DNA from: Brachionus rotundiformis
Lineage: Eukaryota > Rotifera > Eurotatoria > Ploima > Brachionidae
DNA length: 64,000 nt
Direction: 5' to 3'
Assembly: GCA_016802295.1 (NCBI GenBank)
Contig: JAESIW010000210.1
Span: forward strand, 248,001 to 312,000
In this document: one piece after another, positions 26,605 through 35,037 of the stretch
Layout of the letters: every line of letters begins with the position of its first letter
Numbering within the stretch: position 1 is the stretch's first letter
The notes under the pieces: generated by a model
Database searches by the model: none
What the model was told of the DNA's origin: nothing
What the model saw: the letters and a program-made list of their open reading frames with translations, nothing else
Position numbers and translations under genes: made by a program

Positions 26605-27325
26605 CCTTTTTGTTTATAACTTTTATTAATTCATCTCTGGTAAAATCTGGCTGTTTATTGTAGCTAGCGTTGTATTTATTAAAAAAATAGCTAGTTACTT
26701 TAAAAGCTTCGGCGTAATCTAACATATTACCATTATAATTATTTGTACTAAAAATTTTAGGAAAAGGCAAAAGTTTGCTAGCATAAGGTAAACCCGCTTG
26801 GCTACTAACAGCTTTGCCGGTTTTTGGTGAAATATACTTTAAGTCTTTGGCTTTAAAAGTAACTGCACAAGTGGTTAAATCTAACCCATAGCCTATTACG
26901 GCAAGCAAATCCAACTCCCACTTTAGGTAGCATTGCAAAGCAATATCTGTTGGTTGGCTAAGGCAATTTAAAACATTTAAAGTGCCGTTATAAAAAGCAG
27001 AATAATCTACCAATTCTAGCAAATACTTGTAGCTCATTTGGCATAGGCAATTTAAAACTAAAAGCTTTACATTAGAAGTTACGCAGTGTTTAAAATAAGA
27101 TGTATACCCCTCTACCGCCAAAGTACCTAAAGAATCGCTACTTTTAAAGTACTTTTTAAAGTCTACTAAATTACCTACCTCTAGCAGTACTTTGTTTTTT
27201 GCATTAAATCCCCCTTTAACTATACCTTTAATAATACCATGTTGGCCACTAAAAATATGCACTATAGCGCTAGTTTCCGACCATTTACTTTTATGTAAAA
27301 TTATTCCACTACTATGTATAAGCAT
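26591..27325 (-). CDS. recO: DNA repair protein RecO
   Basis: 244 residues from the ATG at 27325, which overlaps the era stop as TAATG; a GTG five codons earlier is less likely. RecO loads RecA on SSB-coated DNA in the RecFOR pathway. The N-terminal OB domain shows GIILHKSKWSETSAIVHIFS and GIIKGIVKGG. The rest is the RecO helical domain, ending with EAFKVTSYFFNKY and RDELIKVI. The zinc cysteines of some RecO proteins are not obvious. It overlaps the end of the convergent rquA-like gene by 14 bases. The stop is TAG. Confidence 0.9.
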   Translation of the reverse strand: MLIHSSGIILHKSKWSETSAIVHIFSGQHGIIKGIVKGGFNAKNKVLLEVGNLVDFKKYFKSSDSLGTLAVEGYTSYFKHCVTSNVKLLVLNCLCQMSYKYLLELVDYSAFYNGTLNVLNCLSQPTDIALQCYLKWELDLLAVIGYGLDLTTCAVTFKAKDLKYISPKTGKAVSSQAGLPYASKLLPFPKIFSTNNYNGNMLDYAEAFKVTSYFFNKYNASYNKQPDFTRDELIKVINKKASLL

Positions 27326-28170
27326 TAACCTAGCAACCACTTATTATTAACTTTAACATGCAAAAATAAACTTACTTTTTTATTAACCAACTTACTAATA
27401 TTTTGCTGGCTTGCCATGCGTATAGATTTTATTTTACTGGCTTTTTCGCCTAATAATATTGGTTTGTAGCTGGCTTTAGCTACGTTAATGGTTTGGTAAA
27501 TGGTAACCTTGTTGCTGGTTTCTTCCCATTTGTCGTGCTCTACTGCAATGTTATAAGGCAGTTCTTGATGCACGTATTCGTATATTTTTTCTCTGGTTAT
27601 TTCGGTTGCCATTTGCTGTAACGATTGATTAGACAAATCATCTTCTAAAAACAACCAATCTGCCTGTGGCACATTGCTAAACAAATACTTTAAAAGCAAA
27701 TCTACCCCTTTGTTTTTAGTGGCAGATACCACAAAAAATTGGTTAAAATTGCTTAAACTATTGGCTTGTTGCAATAAATTAAACATTTTTTCTTTACTAA
27801 GTAAATCCATTTTATTTATTAGTAACACTTGCTTTTTAGTGCTTGGTATGTGTTGTATAATTTGTTTAGTAGTATTGGTAATGCCTTTATTTGCATCTAT
27901 AATAACCATTACTATATCGGCTTCTGCAATGCTAGAATAACTAGCTTTAATCATTTGTTTATCAAATTCTCGGTTAGCAGAAAATATACCGGGGGTATCT
28001 ATAAAAACTAACTGGCTGTTATTTTGTGTTAGTACGCCTAAAATATTATTACGTGTAGTTTGCACTTTGTGCGAAACTATAGAAACCTTGCTTTGCACCA
28101 ACAAGTTTAACAGTGTAGATTTACCGGCGTTGGTTTCGCCAATAATAGCTATAAATCCGCTTTTTTTCAT
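27325..28170 (-). CDS. era: GTPase Era
   Basis: 281 residues. Era is a GTPase that assists 30S ribosome maturation near the 3' end of 16S rRNA. G1 is GETNAGKSTLLN (a variant of GRPNVGKST), G2 is the QTTRNNILG region, G3 is DTPG and G4 is NKMD. The KH domain occupies the C-terminal third (EKIYEYVHQELPYN, then LLGEKASKIKSIRMASQQNI). It is directly upstream of recO, the widespread era-recO pair, with stop and start codons overlapping. Confidence 0.95.
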   Translation of the reverse strand: MKKSGFIAIIGETNAGKSTLLNLLVQSKVSIVSHKVQTTRNNILGVLTQNNSQLVFIDTPGIFSANREFDKQMIKASYSSIAEADIVMVIIDANKGITNTTKQIIQHIPSTKKQVLLINKMDLLSKEKMFNLLQQANSLSNFNQFFVVSATKNKGVDLLLKYLFSNVPQADWLFLEDDLSNQSLQQMATEITREKIYEYVHQELPYNIAVEHDKWEETSNKVTIYQTINVAKASYKPILLGEKASKIKSIRMASQQNISKLVNKKVSLFLHVKVNNKWLLG

Positions 28171-28329
28171 TTTAATATGCTTTGTTAATTAACTAGTATA
28201 TATAAATAATACACTATTTTTGTTAAAATTATATTTTTTTAACTATTTTTTTATAAATATGGTTTATACTTACAGTTGTTTAGTAAACATAAACAATTTT
28301 AATAATCTTATTATATACAAGAGGTTTTT

Positions 28330-28524
28330 ATGTTAAAAAAATTAGCAATGTTAACTTTAGTAGCTACTTTATCTATTAATGCATCTTGCGGTACACTTGT
28401 TGGATGGACCAAAAATGATCCATTTAAAGGTGCTGTAATTGTTGGTAATGCAGGTTTATTAATATTTGGAATTATTCCAGGTGTAGTAGGCTTTATTGTA
28501 GACTACAGCAACGGTAAATTATAA
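28330..28524 (+). CDS. Small putative lipoprotein, 64 residues
   Basis: 64 residues. A lipoprotein signal peptide with lipobox NASC (cysteine 20) precedes a short mature part. That part holds a hydrophobic GLLIFGIIPGVVGFIVDYSN segment, a pattern seen in several small lipoproteins of unknown function. An AAGAGG site lies seven bases before the ATG, and a strong terminator begins 22 bases after the stop. It is therefore probably a real single-gene transcript. Function unknown. Confidence 0.7.
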   Translation: MLKKLAMLTLVATLSINASCGTLVGWTKNDPFKGAVIVGNAGLLIFGIIPGVVGFIVDYSNGKL

Positions 28525-28546
28525 TTTAATAATTTACTTAACAGTA

Positions 28547-28576
28547 AAAAAAGGGCTTAATATAAAGCCCTTTTTT
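28547..28576. terminator. Bidirectional rho-independent terminator
   Basis: Twelve-base perfect stem, AAAAAAGGGCTT (28547-28558) with AAGCCCTTTTTT (28565-28576), and a 6-base loop. The A and T runs on both sides let it act on both strands, ending the small lipoprotein and the convergent purine permease. Confidence 0.9.
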
Positions 28577-28595
28577 GTTGCACAATTAATATAAA

Positions 28596-29879
28596 TTAAC
28601 GCATAACTAAACTGCTAATAAATAATAAGGTTAAAATTATAGTTATTAAATTTAAACTTTTAAATTGCTTGCTAATTAATTTTAAAAAAGTATAACTAAC
28701 AAACCCCAAGGCTATACCTGTGGCTATAGAATAAGTAAATGGAATAAAAAACAATACAAAAAACGCAGGAATATACTCTGAAGGATCTTTAAAATTTAAA
28801 TGTTGCAAATTAGTAAGCATACTAACCCCAAGCAACACCAACAACGGAGTAGCCACCCAAGTAGGAATATACTTAACCAAAGGAGCCGCCAACAAAGTAA
28901 CCAAAAACAATATACCTATAACTACTGCAACTAGCCCTGTGCGTCCGCCTGCTTTTACACCGTTGTTGTTTTCTAGCAACATAGCAAAAGACGACGTACC
29001 CAATAACGCTGCAATAATATCTGCTAAGCCTAAAGATTGCAAGGCACGTTTAAAGTTTACATCTTTTTTGCCTACTAAATAACTGTAAGAATACAACATA
29101 CCAATAGAATCAAAAAAACTAGATAACACAATAGTTAGCAACACCCCAACTAAGCTTATATTTAATAATCCGTTAAAATTTAAGCCCATAAAGTTATTAT
29201 TACTAAGCCCAACATTATTAAAATTTGCCATTGCACTAGGTACAAAAAAATACGCCACTAAAGATAAACCAACCAAACTAAGTAGCGGAATATAAAAATT
29301 GTTTTTAATAAAACCATACGCAACCAACAAAAACGCCAATATTATTGCCACACTAGTAAAGCTAGTTAAATTACCCAAGGCCACTAATGTTGCCGGATGA
29401 CCCACTATAATACCAGAATTTTTTAACGCAATAATAATTATAAACATACCAATACCTGCCGTAATTGCATGCTTTAGGCTTTCTGGTACAATGTTTTTTA
29501 ATACATTTTGCTTAGCAAAGGTACTTATGGCTAAAATTGTGCATCCGCTTATAAAAATTAAAGCAAATGCCTGATACGGCGTATAACCTAAAGTTAAAAC
29601 TATAGTATAGGTAAATAAAGCGTTTAAGCCCATTCCTGGAGCCAAAGCATAAGGTAATTTAGCATAAAAACCCATAATAAAACTTGCCAAAGCTATGGCA
29701 ATACAGGTAGAAACAAACACCGCCACCGGATTAAGCCCAGTAGGTTGCAGTATTATAGGGTTTATAAATGCTATGTAAATCATAGAAAAAAAGCTTATAA
29801 AAGCAGAGTAAACCTCTGTTTTTATGCTAGATTGATTATTAGAAATATTAAAGTAGTTATTTATCCATTTTAATATCAT
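28596..29879 (-). CDS. NCS2 family purine permease (AzgA-like)
   Basis: 427 residues from the ATG at 29879, which has GGAG six bases upstream; an ATG four codons earlier is possible. Twelve or more membrane segments cover the chain. The AzgA-type signature LPYALAPGMGLNALFTYT near residue 60, the TAGIGMFIIIIALKNSGI stretch and FFDSIGMLYSYSY are diagnostic. These are proton-coupled importers of adenine, guanine or hypoxanthine. It stands alone, so purine salvage from the surroundings is implied but the exact base is not. Confidence 0.88.
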   Translation of the reverse strand: MILKWINNYFNISNNQSSIKTEVYSAFISFFSMIYIAFINPIILQPTGLNPVAVFVSTCIAIALASFIMGFYAKLPYALAPGMGLNALFTYTIVLTLGYTPYQAFALIFISGCTILAISTFAKQNVLKNIVPESLKHAITAGIGMFIIIIALKNSGIIVGHPATLVALGNLTSFTSVAIILAFLLVAYGFIKNNFYIPLLSLVGLSLVAYFFVPSAMANFNNVGLSNNNFMGLNFNGLLNISLVGVLLTIVLSSFFDSIGMLYSYSYLVGKKDVNFKRALQSLGLADIIAALLGTSSFAMLLENNNGVKAGGRTGLVAVVIGILFLVTLLAAPLVKYIPTWVATPLLVLLGVSMLTNLQHLNFKDPSEYIPAFFVLFFIPFTYSIATGIALGFVSYTFLKLISKQFKSLNLITIILTLLFISSLVMR

Positions 29880-30063
29880 ATTTAGCTCCATTTTAATTAA
29901 TTAAAGGTTATAAATACAAAAAAAAATAGGTAAACTAAATAAAATGACTTTTTTTTTATGTGTTAAAATTAACAACAATATACGTTAAACAACACAAATA
30001 AGTTAAATACAAAATAAATACAAGGCTAAGCACTATACTATAAATAGTTATGGCTAATTAGTA

Positions 30064-30138
30064 TGGTGACCCCAACGGGAATCGAACCCGTGTTTACTGC
30101 GTGAAAGGCAATTGTCCTAACCGCTAGACGATGGGGCC
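30064..30138 (-). tRNA. tRNA-Glu (anticodon UUC)
   Basis: 75 bases including an encoded CCA end. The minus strand folds with acceptor GGCCCCA/TGGGGTC, anticodon loop CTTTCAC and the T-arm GGGTTCGATTCCC. Discriminator base A. UUC at the wobble position makes it an MnmA substrate. Confidence 0.97.
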
Positions 30139-30156
30139 TTATTATTTTACACTTGT

Positions 30157-30188
30157 ATTATAATACACCAACTTTTTAATATTTGCAA
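30157..30188 (-). promoter_or_regulatory. Candidate promoter of tRNA-Glu
   Basis: On the minus strand TTGCAA (30183-30188) is followed, after 17 bases, by TATTAT (30160-30165), which overlaps a perfect TATAAT (30157-30162). It ends about 20 bases before the tRNA. Spacing and position fit a sigma-70 promoter; the AT-rich background makes chance matches easy. Confidence 0.4.
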
Positions 30189-30359
30189 ATGTATTTTATA
30201 AAATATTTGCAACTTTTTAATTACACTGTGGCTAAAAGCAACCAAAACCGCCTTTTTTAAACTACAAAATTTTATTAGTTTGTACTATGTTATATCTAGT
30301 TGTATAATATTTTTATAAATTTATTATAAATTTATTATAAATTAAATAACAACTGGCTT

Positions 30360-31358
30360 ATGCGCTTTTTAAACTTTATAGATTTATTTGCAGGAATTGG
30401 CGGTATTAGGCTAGCATTTGCTAAATATTTTGGTAAATGCGTTTTTAGTTGCGAAATAGATAAGCATGCACAAGAAACCTACAAAAACAACTTTGGCTAC
30501 TATCCTTATGCAGATATTACTAAGTTAAATGTTGCTAGTATTCCTAATTTTGATGTTTTATTAGCTGGTTTTCCTTGCCAAGCTTTTTTGCAAGCCGGTT
30601 TACGCAAAGGGTTTGAAGACATCAGAGGAACCTTGTTTTTTGATATTGCCCGTATAATAAAACACCATAACCCTAAAGTAATATTTTTAGAAAATGTAAA
30701 AGGCTTAAAAACCCATAACAAAGGCAATACATTTAGCACAATTATAACCACACTGCAAAGCTTAGGTTATAACGTACATTATGCAGTGTTAAATGCAAAA
30801 GATTTTGGCTTGCCACAAAACAGACAACGTATTTATATAGTGTGCTTTAAAGATAATGTTAATTTTACTTTTCCTGCCGGAGCAAAAACCCCTACTAAAG
30901 TTGCAGATATTTTAGAAAACAATGTGGATGAAAAATATACAATATCTAACAAACTATGGCAAGGTCATCAACGCAGAAAATTACATAATCAGCAAAATGG
31001 TAAAGGTTTTGGGTATTCTTTGTTTACTGCAGATTCTAGCTATACTAACACAATTTCTGCAAGATATTATAAAGATGGCTCCGAAGCACTAATACAACAG
31101 TTAAATAAAAATCCCCGTAAATTAACTCCTAAAGAAATAGCTAGACTACAAGGTTTTCCAGAAAACTTTAAATTATGTAGTAGCCAACAGCAAGCATACA
31201 AACAACTAGGCAACAGTGTGGCAATTAATGTGGTTGAAAGCATTGCTAAAAATATTTCTATTGCTTTAAAAAATTATAACCTTAACAACAACTTAGATTT
31301 ATTTACAAATGAAAACACTAAAACTAAAAATTTAATAAAAACACAGTATATATTATAA
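30360..31358 (+). CDS. Orphan DNA (cytosine-5)-methyltransferase
   Basis: 332 residues. It is a C5 cytosine methyltransferase with motifs in order: DLFAGIGGIRLAF (I, SAM), CEIDKHAQETY (II), LLAGFPCQAF (IV, catalytic cysteine), ENVKGL (VI), QNRQRIYIVCF (VIII), a short target-recognition region at about 190-275, and LGNSVAINVVESIA (X). The residue after PCQAF is Leu instead of the usual Ser. No restriction endonuclease gene adjoins, so it acts alone, either for epigenetic marking or as a relic of a restriction system. The target site cannot be read from sequence. It lies 222 bases from tRNA-Glu. Confidence 0.93.
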   Translation: MRFLNFIDLFAGIGGIRLAFAKYFGKCVFSCEIDKHAQETYKNNFGYYPYADITKLNVASIPNFDVLLAGFPCQAFLQAGLRKGFEDIRGTLFFDIARIIKHHNPKVIFLENVKGLKTHNKGNTFSTIITTLQSLGYNVHYAVLNAKDFGLPQNRQRIYIVCFKDNVNFTFPAGAKTPTKVADILENNVDEKYTISNKLWQGHQRRKLHNQQNGKGFGYSLFTADSSYTNTISARYYKDGSEALIQQLNKNPRKLTPKEIARLQGFPENFKLCSSQQQAYKQLGNSVAINVVESIAKNISIALKNYNLNNNLDLFTNENTKTKNLIKTQYIL

Positions 31359-31434
31359 AATAAATATGTAATTTACACTAAACAAACTAAAAACAACAGA
31401 ATTAGTAAATTTACTAAACTATCAAAATCTACTT

Positions 31435-33204
31435 TTACCTAACCACAACATCTTTAATTATTAAATTAATATACTCTTTACCTTGGTAAACGTTTACTTT
31501 TATGCATACGGCTAGGTCTACAAATTTGTTATCTTGGGTTAATAAGGTTTGGCCTAATATACCAGGTAGGCTTTTAAAGGCAAATGCTTTTAAGTAGTAT
31601 TTAAAACCATCTGTAACCAAACAACTTATATGGTTATTTTGTTGCCCTATTTGCTTAACTTGTTTTAATTGCACATTATTTAACATAAATAACGGTTCGG
31701 CAAAATTAATACCAAACGGCAACAAAGTTTGCAACTTATAACCAAACGCAACATTAATAGAATTAACTGGCAATACATCATCTATAACTAAATTGGTTTG
31801 TAAAGAAGATGTAGTATATTTTTTTTGTACTTCATTATTTAAAAAATCTTGCAAAGCCTGTTGATTTTGCAAATTAAAACTAAAACCTACTGCTTGGCTA
31901 TGGCCACCGCCTTTAATTAGCAACCCTCTGGCTCTGGCACCTAAAATAAGTTCGCCTAAATCTACCCCATCTACAGATCTACCAGACGCTGTAGCCACAT
32001 TATTACCATCTATAGCAAAAACACAAGCGGGTTTGTTATAAATTTCTTTTAATCTACCTGCAATAATACCCACCGTACCCGCAGACCACTGGCTGCTGCC
32101 AACCATAATAACACTGTTGTTGTTAATTTGTGTGTTATTTGTTATTTCTGCTATTGCCTGATTAATAGTTATATCTTCTTGTTGTTGGCGTTGCTGGTTT
32201 AAACTACTAAGTTGCAAAGCTAAAGCGTTGGCTTGCGTAGAATTAGTACTATTAAGTAAGTTAAAACTAATTTGGCTGTCTCCCATTCTGGCACCTGCAT
32301 TTATTAACGGAGCCAAGTAAAAACCTATGGTATCGTAATCTATAGCTTTATCTAAATTAATGGCGTTAATTAATGCTTGTAAGCCAACATTACTGCTATT
32401 TTGTAACAATTTAATACCGTTGCTGGCGTATGCTCGGTTAACCCCTATTAACGGCACCATATCTGCAATAGTGCCTAAAGCCACTAAATCTAAAAATTGC
32501 ATTAGGTTTATTTTATTTAATATTATGTTATTTTTGTGTAAAGTGTTATTAAGCTCTACTAAAAATAAAAATACTAACCCTACCGTGCATAAATAGTTTA
32601 AATTAGACGAATCCGCAAAGCTTTTAGGGTTAATTATGGCGTTTGCCTGTGGCGGGGTAACTTCTAATGCATGATGATCTATAATAATAACATCTATATT
32701 GTTTTGCCTTAATTCTTTAACTTCGTTGTAAGATCCACTACCGTTATCTAACAATATTAACAAATTTGGTTTTTGTGTTAAAACATGTTGTAAAGAGTTT
32801 GCGTTTAACCCATAGCCTTGGGTAAAACGGTTAGGAATAAAAACACTGCAATCTATAGCACATTCTTGTAAATACTTGTAAAACACGCTTATAGAAGTAA
32901 CTCCGTCTACATCGTAATCGCCAAACAACATTATGTTACTTTTGTTAGTTATGTGTGTAGTTAACAAATCTACCCCTTGCTGTAACTGATGCAAAATTTT
33001 AGGGTTAGGCATTAAATTTTTTAATTTTGGATTAACAAAAGCTTCTACATCTTTTACGCCAAGCCCTCGGTTTAACAATATTTTTGCAATGGTTGGGGTT
33101 AAATTATACAACTTATTAATTGTATTAATATTATTGGTATCTTGCTGTTGTAAATACCAATATTTATTGGTGCTAGATTGCGTTATAAACTGTAAATTTT
33201 GCAT
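31435..33204 (-). CDS. recJ: Single-stranded-DNA-specific exonuclease RecJ
   Basis: 589 residues, normal length. RecJ degrades single strands 5' to 3' in recombination and repair. DHH-family motifs are seen: FGDYDVDGVTS (about 95-105), VIIIDHHALEV (about 174) and LVALGTIADMVPL. The DHHA1 domain shows RGLLIKGGGHSQAVGFSF. A C-terminal OB region follows. It starts one base after rlmJ ends, so the two are cotranscribed; with recO this window encodes two RecF-pathway proteins. Confidence 0.95.
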   Translation of the reverse strand: MQNLQFITQSSTNKYWYLQQQDTNNINTINKLYNLTPTIAKILLNRGLGVKDVEAFVNPKLKNLMPNPKILHQLQQGVDLLTTHITNKSNIMLFGDYDVDGVTSISVFYKYLQECAIDCSVFIPNRFTQGYGLNANSLQHVLTQKPNLLILLDNGSGSYNEVKELRQNNIDVIIIDHHALEVTPPQANAIINPKSFADSSNLNYLCTVGLVFLFLVELNNTLHKNNIILNKINLMQFLDLVALGTIADMVPLIGVNRAYASNGIKLLQNSSNVGLQALINAINLDKAIDYDTIGFYLAPLINAGARMGDSQISFNLLNSTNSTQANALALQLSSLNQQRQQQEDITINQAIAEITNNTQINNNSVIMVGSSQWSAGTVGIIAGRLKEIYNKPACVFAIDGNNVATASGRSVDGVDLGELILGARARGLLIKGGGHSQAVGFSFNLQNQQALQDFLNNEVQKKYTTSSLQTNLVIDDVLPVNSINVAFGYKLQTLLPFGINFAEPLFMLNNVQLKQVKQIGQQNNHISCLVTDGFKYYLKAFAFKSLPGILGQTLLTQDNKFVDLAVCIKVNVYQGKEYINLIIKDVVVR

Positions 33205-33205
33205 T

Positions 33206-33988
33206 TTAATTAATTACTTTTTTAACAATTGTGTTAATATTGTTTAAACTATACGGGGTGTTTATTATTAACATTTTACTACCTACTATGCGGTTATTTT
33301 CTGCTATTTTTAAACTTTTTAAAGCACTAAAATTAATTTGGCTAATAAGTTTTTTATTAAAGCCTATATTTTCTAATACTTTAATAAAGTTTTCATTTTC
33401 TTTAGATTCTATAACCGGATACCACAACGCAATAACCGCTACTTGCCATTTTTTATGCAGTTGTTTTACAAAATTAATAATATCGGTGTATTCGGTTTTA
33501 ACTTCGTAGCTGGGGTCTATAAATACTACCCCTCGCTTTAACAAGGGTGGGCTAATTTGCAATATTTTGTTTAAACCGTTTACATTATAGGTGTTAATAT
33601 TTTTACCTGTAATGTTTTGTTGCAAGTAGTTATATTCGTTATTATGCAATTCGCACAAATGCATAGGATAACCCTGTGGTAATAAAGTTTTAGCTATTGC
33701 GGCAGAACCTGCATAAATATTACTACCAAATTGTAAATTAACCTGCTTAATTACGTTAAAATAAATATTGTTGTAGGTGGTATCTACTTGGTTAATACCG
33801 TAAATGTATTCTTTAGTTTTATTGGCTTCTGGCGAATCTAAATTATATAAGCCCCTACCAGCATGCGTTTCTAAATAGCAAAAAGGTTTAGGTTTTTGCA
33901 ACATAACCTGCAATAAATTAGATAATACCAAATGTTTGTGTACATCTATTAAATTGCCTGCATGATATATGTGTTGATACGATAACAT
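33206..33988 (-). CDS. rlmJ: 23S rRNA (adenine-2030-N6)-methyltransferase RlmJ
   Basis: 260 residues. RlmJ methylates A2030 of 23S rRNA. The N-terminus MLSYQHIYHAGNLIDVHKHL is the family hallmark. It is followed by YLETHAGRGLYNL (SAM site) and VFIDPSYEVKTEY, where DPSYE replaces the usual DPPYE catalytic motif. It is 12 bases after the cytochrome b561 gene and one base before recJ, in one probable transcript. The proline-to-serine change at the active motif is unusual but conservative. Confidence 0.9.
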   Translation of the reverse strand: MLSYQHIYHAGNLIDVHKHLVLSNLLQVMLQKPKPFCYLETHAGRGLYNLDSPEANKTKEYIYGINQVDTTYNNIYFNVIKQVNLQFGSNIYAGSAAIAKTLLPQGYPMHLCELHNNEYNYLQQNITGKNINTYNVNGLNKILQISPPLLKRGVVFIDPSYEVKTEYTDIINFVKQLHKKWQVAVIALWYPVIESKENENFIKVLENIGFNKKLISQINFSALKSLKIAENNRIVGSKMLIINTPYSLNNINTIVKKVIN

Positions 33989-34000
33989 ATTATTATTATA

Positions 34001-34549
34001 CTACATAATTTTTTTTATTTCTTTACCTTTTGTTTTTATTTGCCAAAATATAACTAAAACTATATGAATAACTATTAAAAACAGCAAAAAATAAAATAAA
34101 AATTTATGTAAAAAATTTGCTATATAGTAAAAACTAGATGGTGGGTTTAAATACAATACATTACTAAAAAAATTTTTAAGCCACATAGTATTATACACAC
34201 TAGGCAAAGTAAATAAATATAAATTAAGATTATAAGTTACCGAAAAATAACCAGTTACAATTATTAACACTAGCAAAAAATAAATGTTATAATATATTAT
34301 TAATTGTATGTTACGTTCTATAGTAATAAGTTTTTGAAATTGCGGATAAACATTAAACAATCTATAACAAATATTAACAATTAAAACAAAAGCAAAAGAT
34401 AGCCCCGTTAATACATGCACCGCAAATAAATAATTGCTACCTATTTGTTTATAAGCATTTATACTTAAAAACATTATTACTAAAAAAAATACTCTAAGCC
34501 AATGAAACCACTTAGTTAACTTACTATAATTGTTTGCACTATCTAACAT
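34001..34549 (-). CDS. cybB: Cytochrome b561 (CybB family)
   Basis: 182 residues with four membrane segments (about 15-35, 45-65, 85-105, 145-170). Candidate heme-ligand histidines lie in KWFHWLRVF, VHVLTGLSF and the late YIANFLHKFLF and IVIHIVLV segments, the pattern of diheme b561 proteins. Family members oxidise ubiquinol or pass electrons from superoxide to quinone. It heads a transcript with rlmJ and recJ and follows a terminator that separates it from the cytochrome b5-like gene. The stop is TAG. Confidence 0.82.
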   Translation of the reverse strand: MLDSANNYSKLTKWFHWLRVFFLVIMFLSINAYKQIGSNYLFAVHVLTGLSFAFVLIVNICYRLFNVYPQFQKLITIERNIQLIIYYNIYFLLVLIIVTGYFSVTYNLNLYLFTLPSVYNTMWLKNFFSNVLYLNPPSSFYYIANFLHKFLFYFLLFLIVIHIVLVIFWQIKTKGKEIKKIM

Positions 34550-34561
34550 AAACCCTCTTAT

Positions 34562-34596
34562 AAAAAAAATAGCTTAAACCCTAAAGCTTAAGCTAT
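34562..34596 (-). terminator. Rho-independent terminator after the cytochrome b5-like gene
   Basis: On the minus strand the stem ATAGCTTAA/TTAAGCTAT (34588-34596 with 34569-34577) has a 10-base loop. It is followed at once by a run of T (34562-34568). It ends the b5-like transcript just before cybB. Confidence 0.85.
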
Positions 34597-34630
34597 AATT
34601 AATAAATTTAAAATAGTATTTACTACTAAT

Positions 34631-34978
34631 TTATTTAGAAACTAACACCCCAACTTTTGGTAATTTTTCTAAAAATTTTCTGTTATGCGGAGCTTCGTTT
34701 TTAAAACGCTCGGTTAAATCTTTACCTGCAGTAATTCCATTTTTGTGCTTGCCGTCTTTCCAAGGTTTATAGTTGGTAACATCGTACACAATGCCGTCTA
34801 CCGCCACATAAGCAGGGTTGCCGTTGGTACCTGTGTATTTAGCAAGTTCGTCTACTGTAAATTCGGTAGTAGGTAACGCTTGGTTGGCTTTATGATGATC
34901 TTTGTTAATATGATGATTAGCACTAACCACGCCAATACTTAATGCTATGCTTAACGCTATAACGTAAATTTTTTTCAT
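34631..34978 (-). CDS. Periplasmic cytochrome b5-like heme-binding protein
   Basis: 115 residues. The signal peptide MKKIYVIALSIALSIGVVSA precedes a His/Lys-rich stretch (NHHINKDHHKANQ). A cytochrome b5-type domain begins at about residue 40: FTVDELAKYTG, NPAYVAVDGIVYDVTNY, KPWKDGKHK and AGKDLTERFKNEAPHNRKFL. The histidines in GKHK and APH are likely heme ligands. Small bacterial b5-like proteins of this type are periplasmic electron carriers of uncertain partner. The neighbouring membrane cytochrome b561 is a natural candidate, although a terminator separates the two transcripts. Confidence 0.83.
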   Translation of the reverse strand: MKKIYVIALSIALSIGVVSANHHINKDHHKANQALPTTEFTVDELAKYTGTNGNPAYVAVDGIVYDVTNYKPWKDGKHKNGITAGKDLTERFKNEAPHNRKFLEKLPKVGVLVSK

Positions 34979-35037
34979 GTTTTCCCTTTGTTAATAAACA
35001 TTATTAATAATATTAGCATAAAACTACAATAAAGCAA

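Noticed and set aside
30064..31358. tRNA-Glu plus methyltransferase as a genomic island
   Set aside because: No integrase, no direct repeat of the tRNA end, and the flanking genes are housekeeping. The only tyrosine recombinase in the window (59918) looks like chromosomal XerD.
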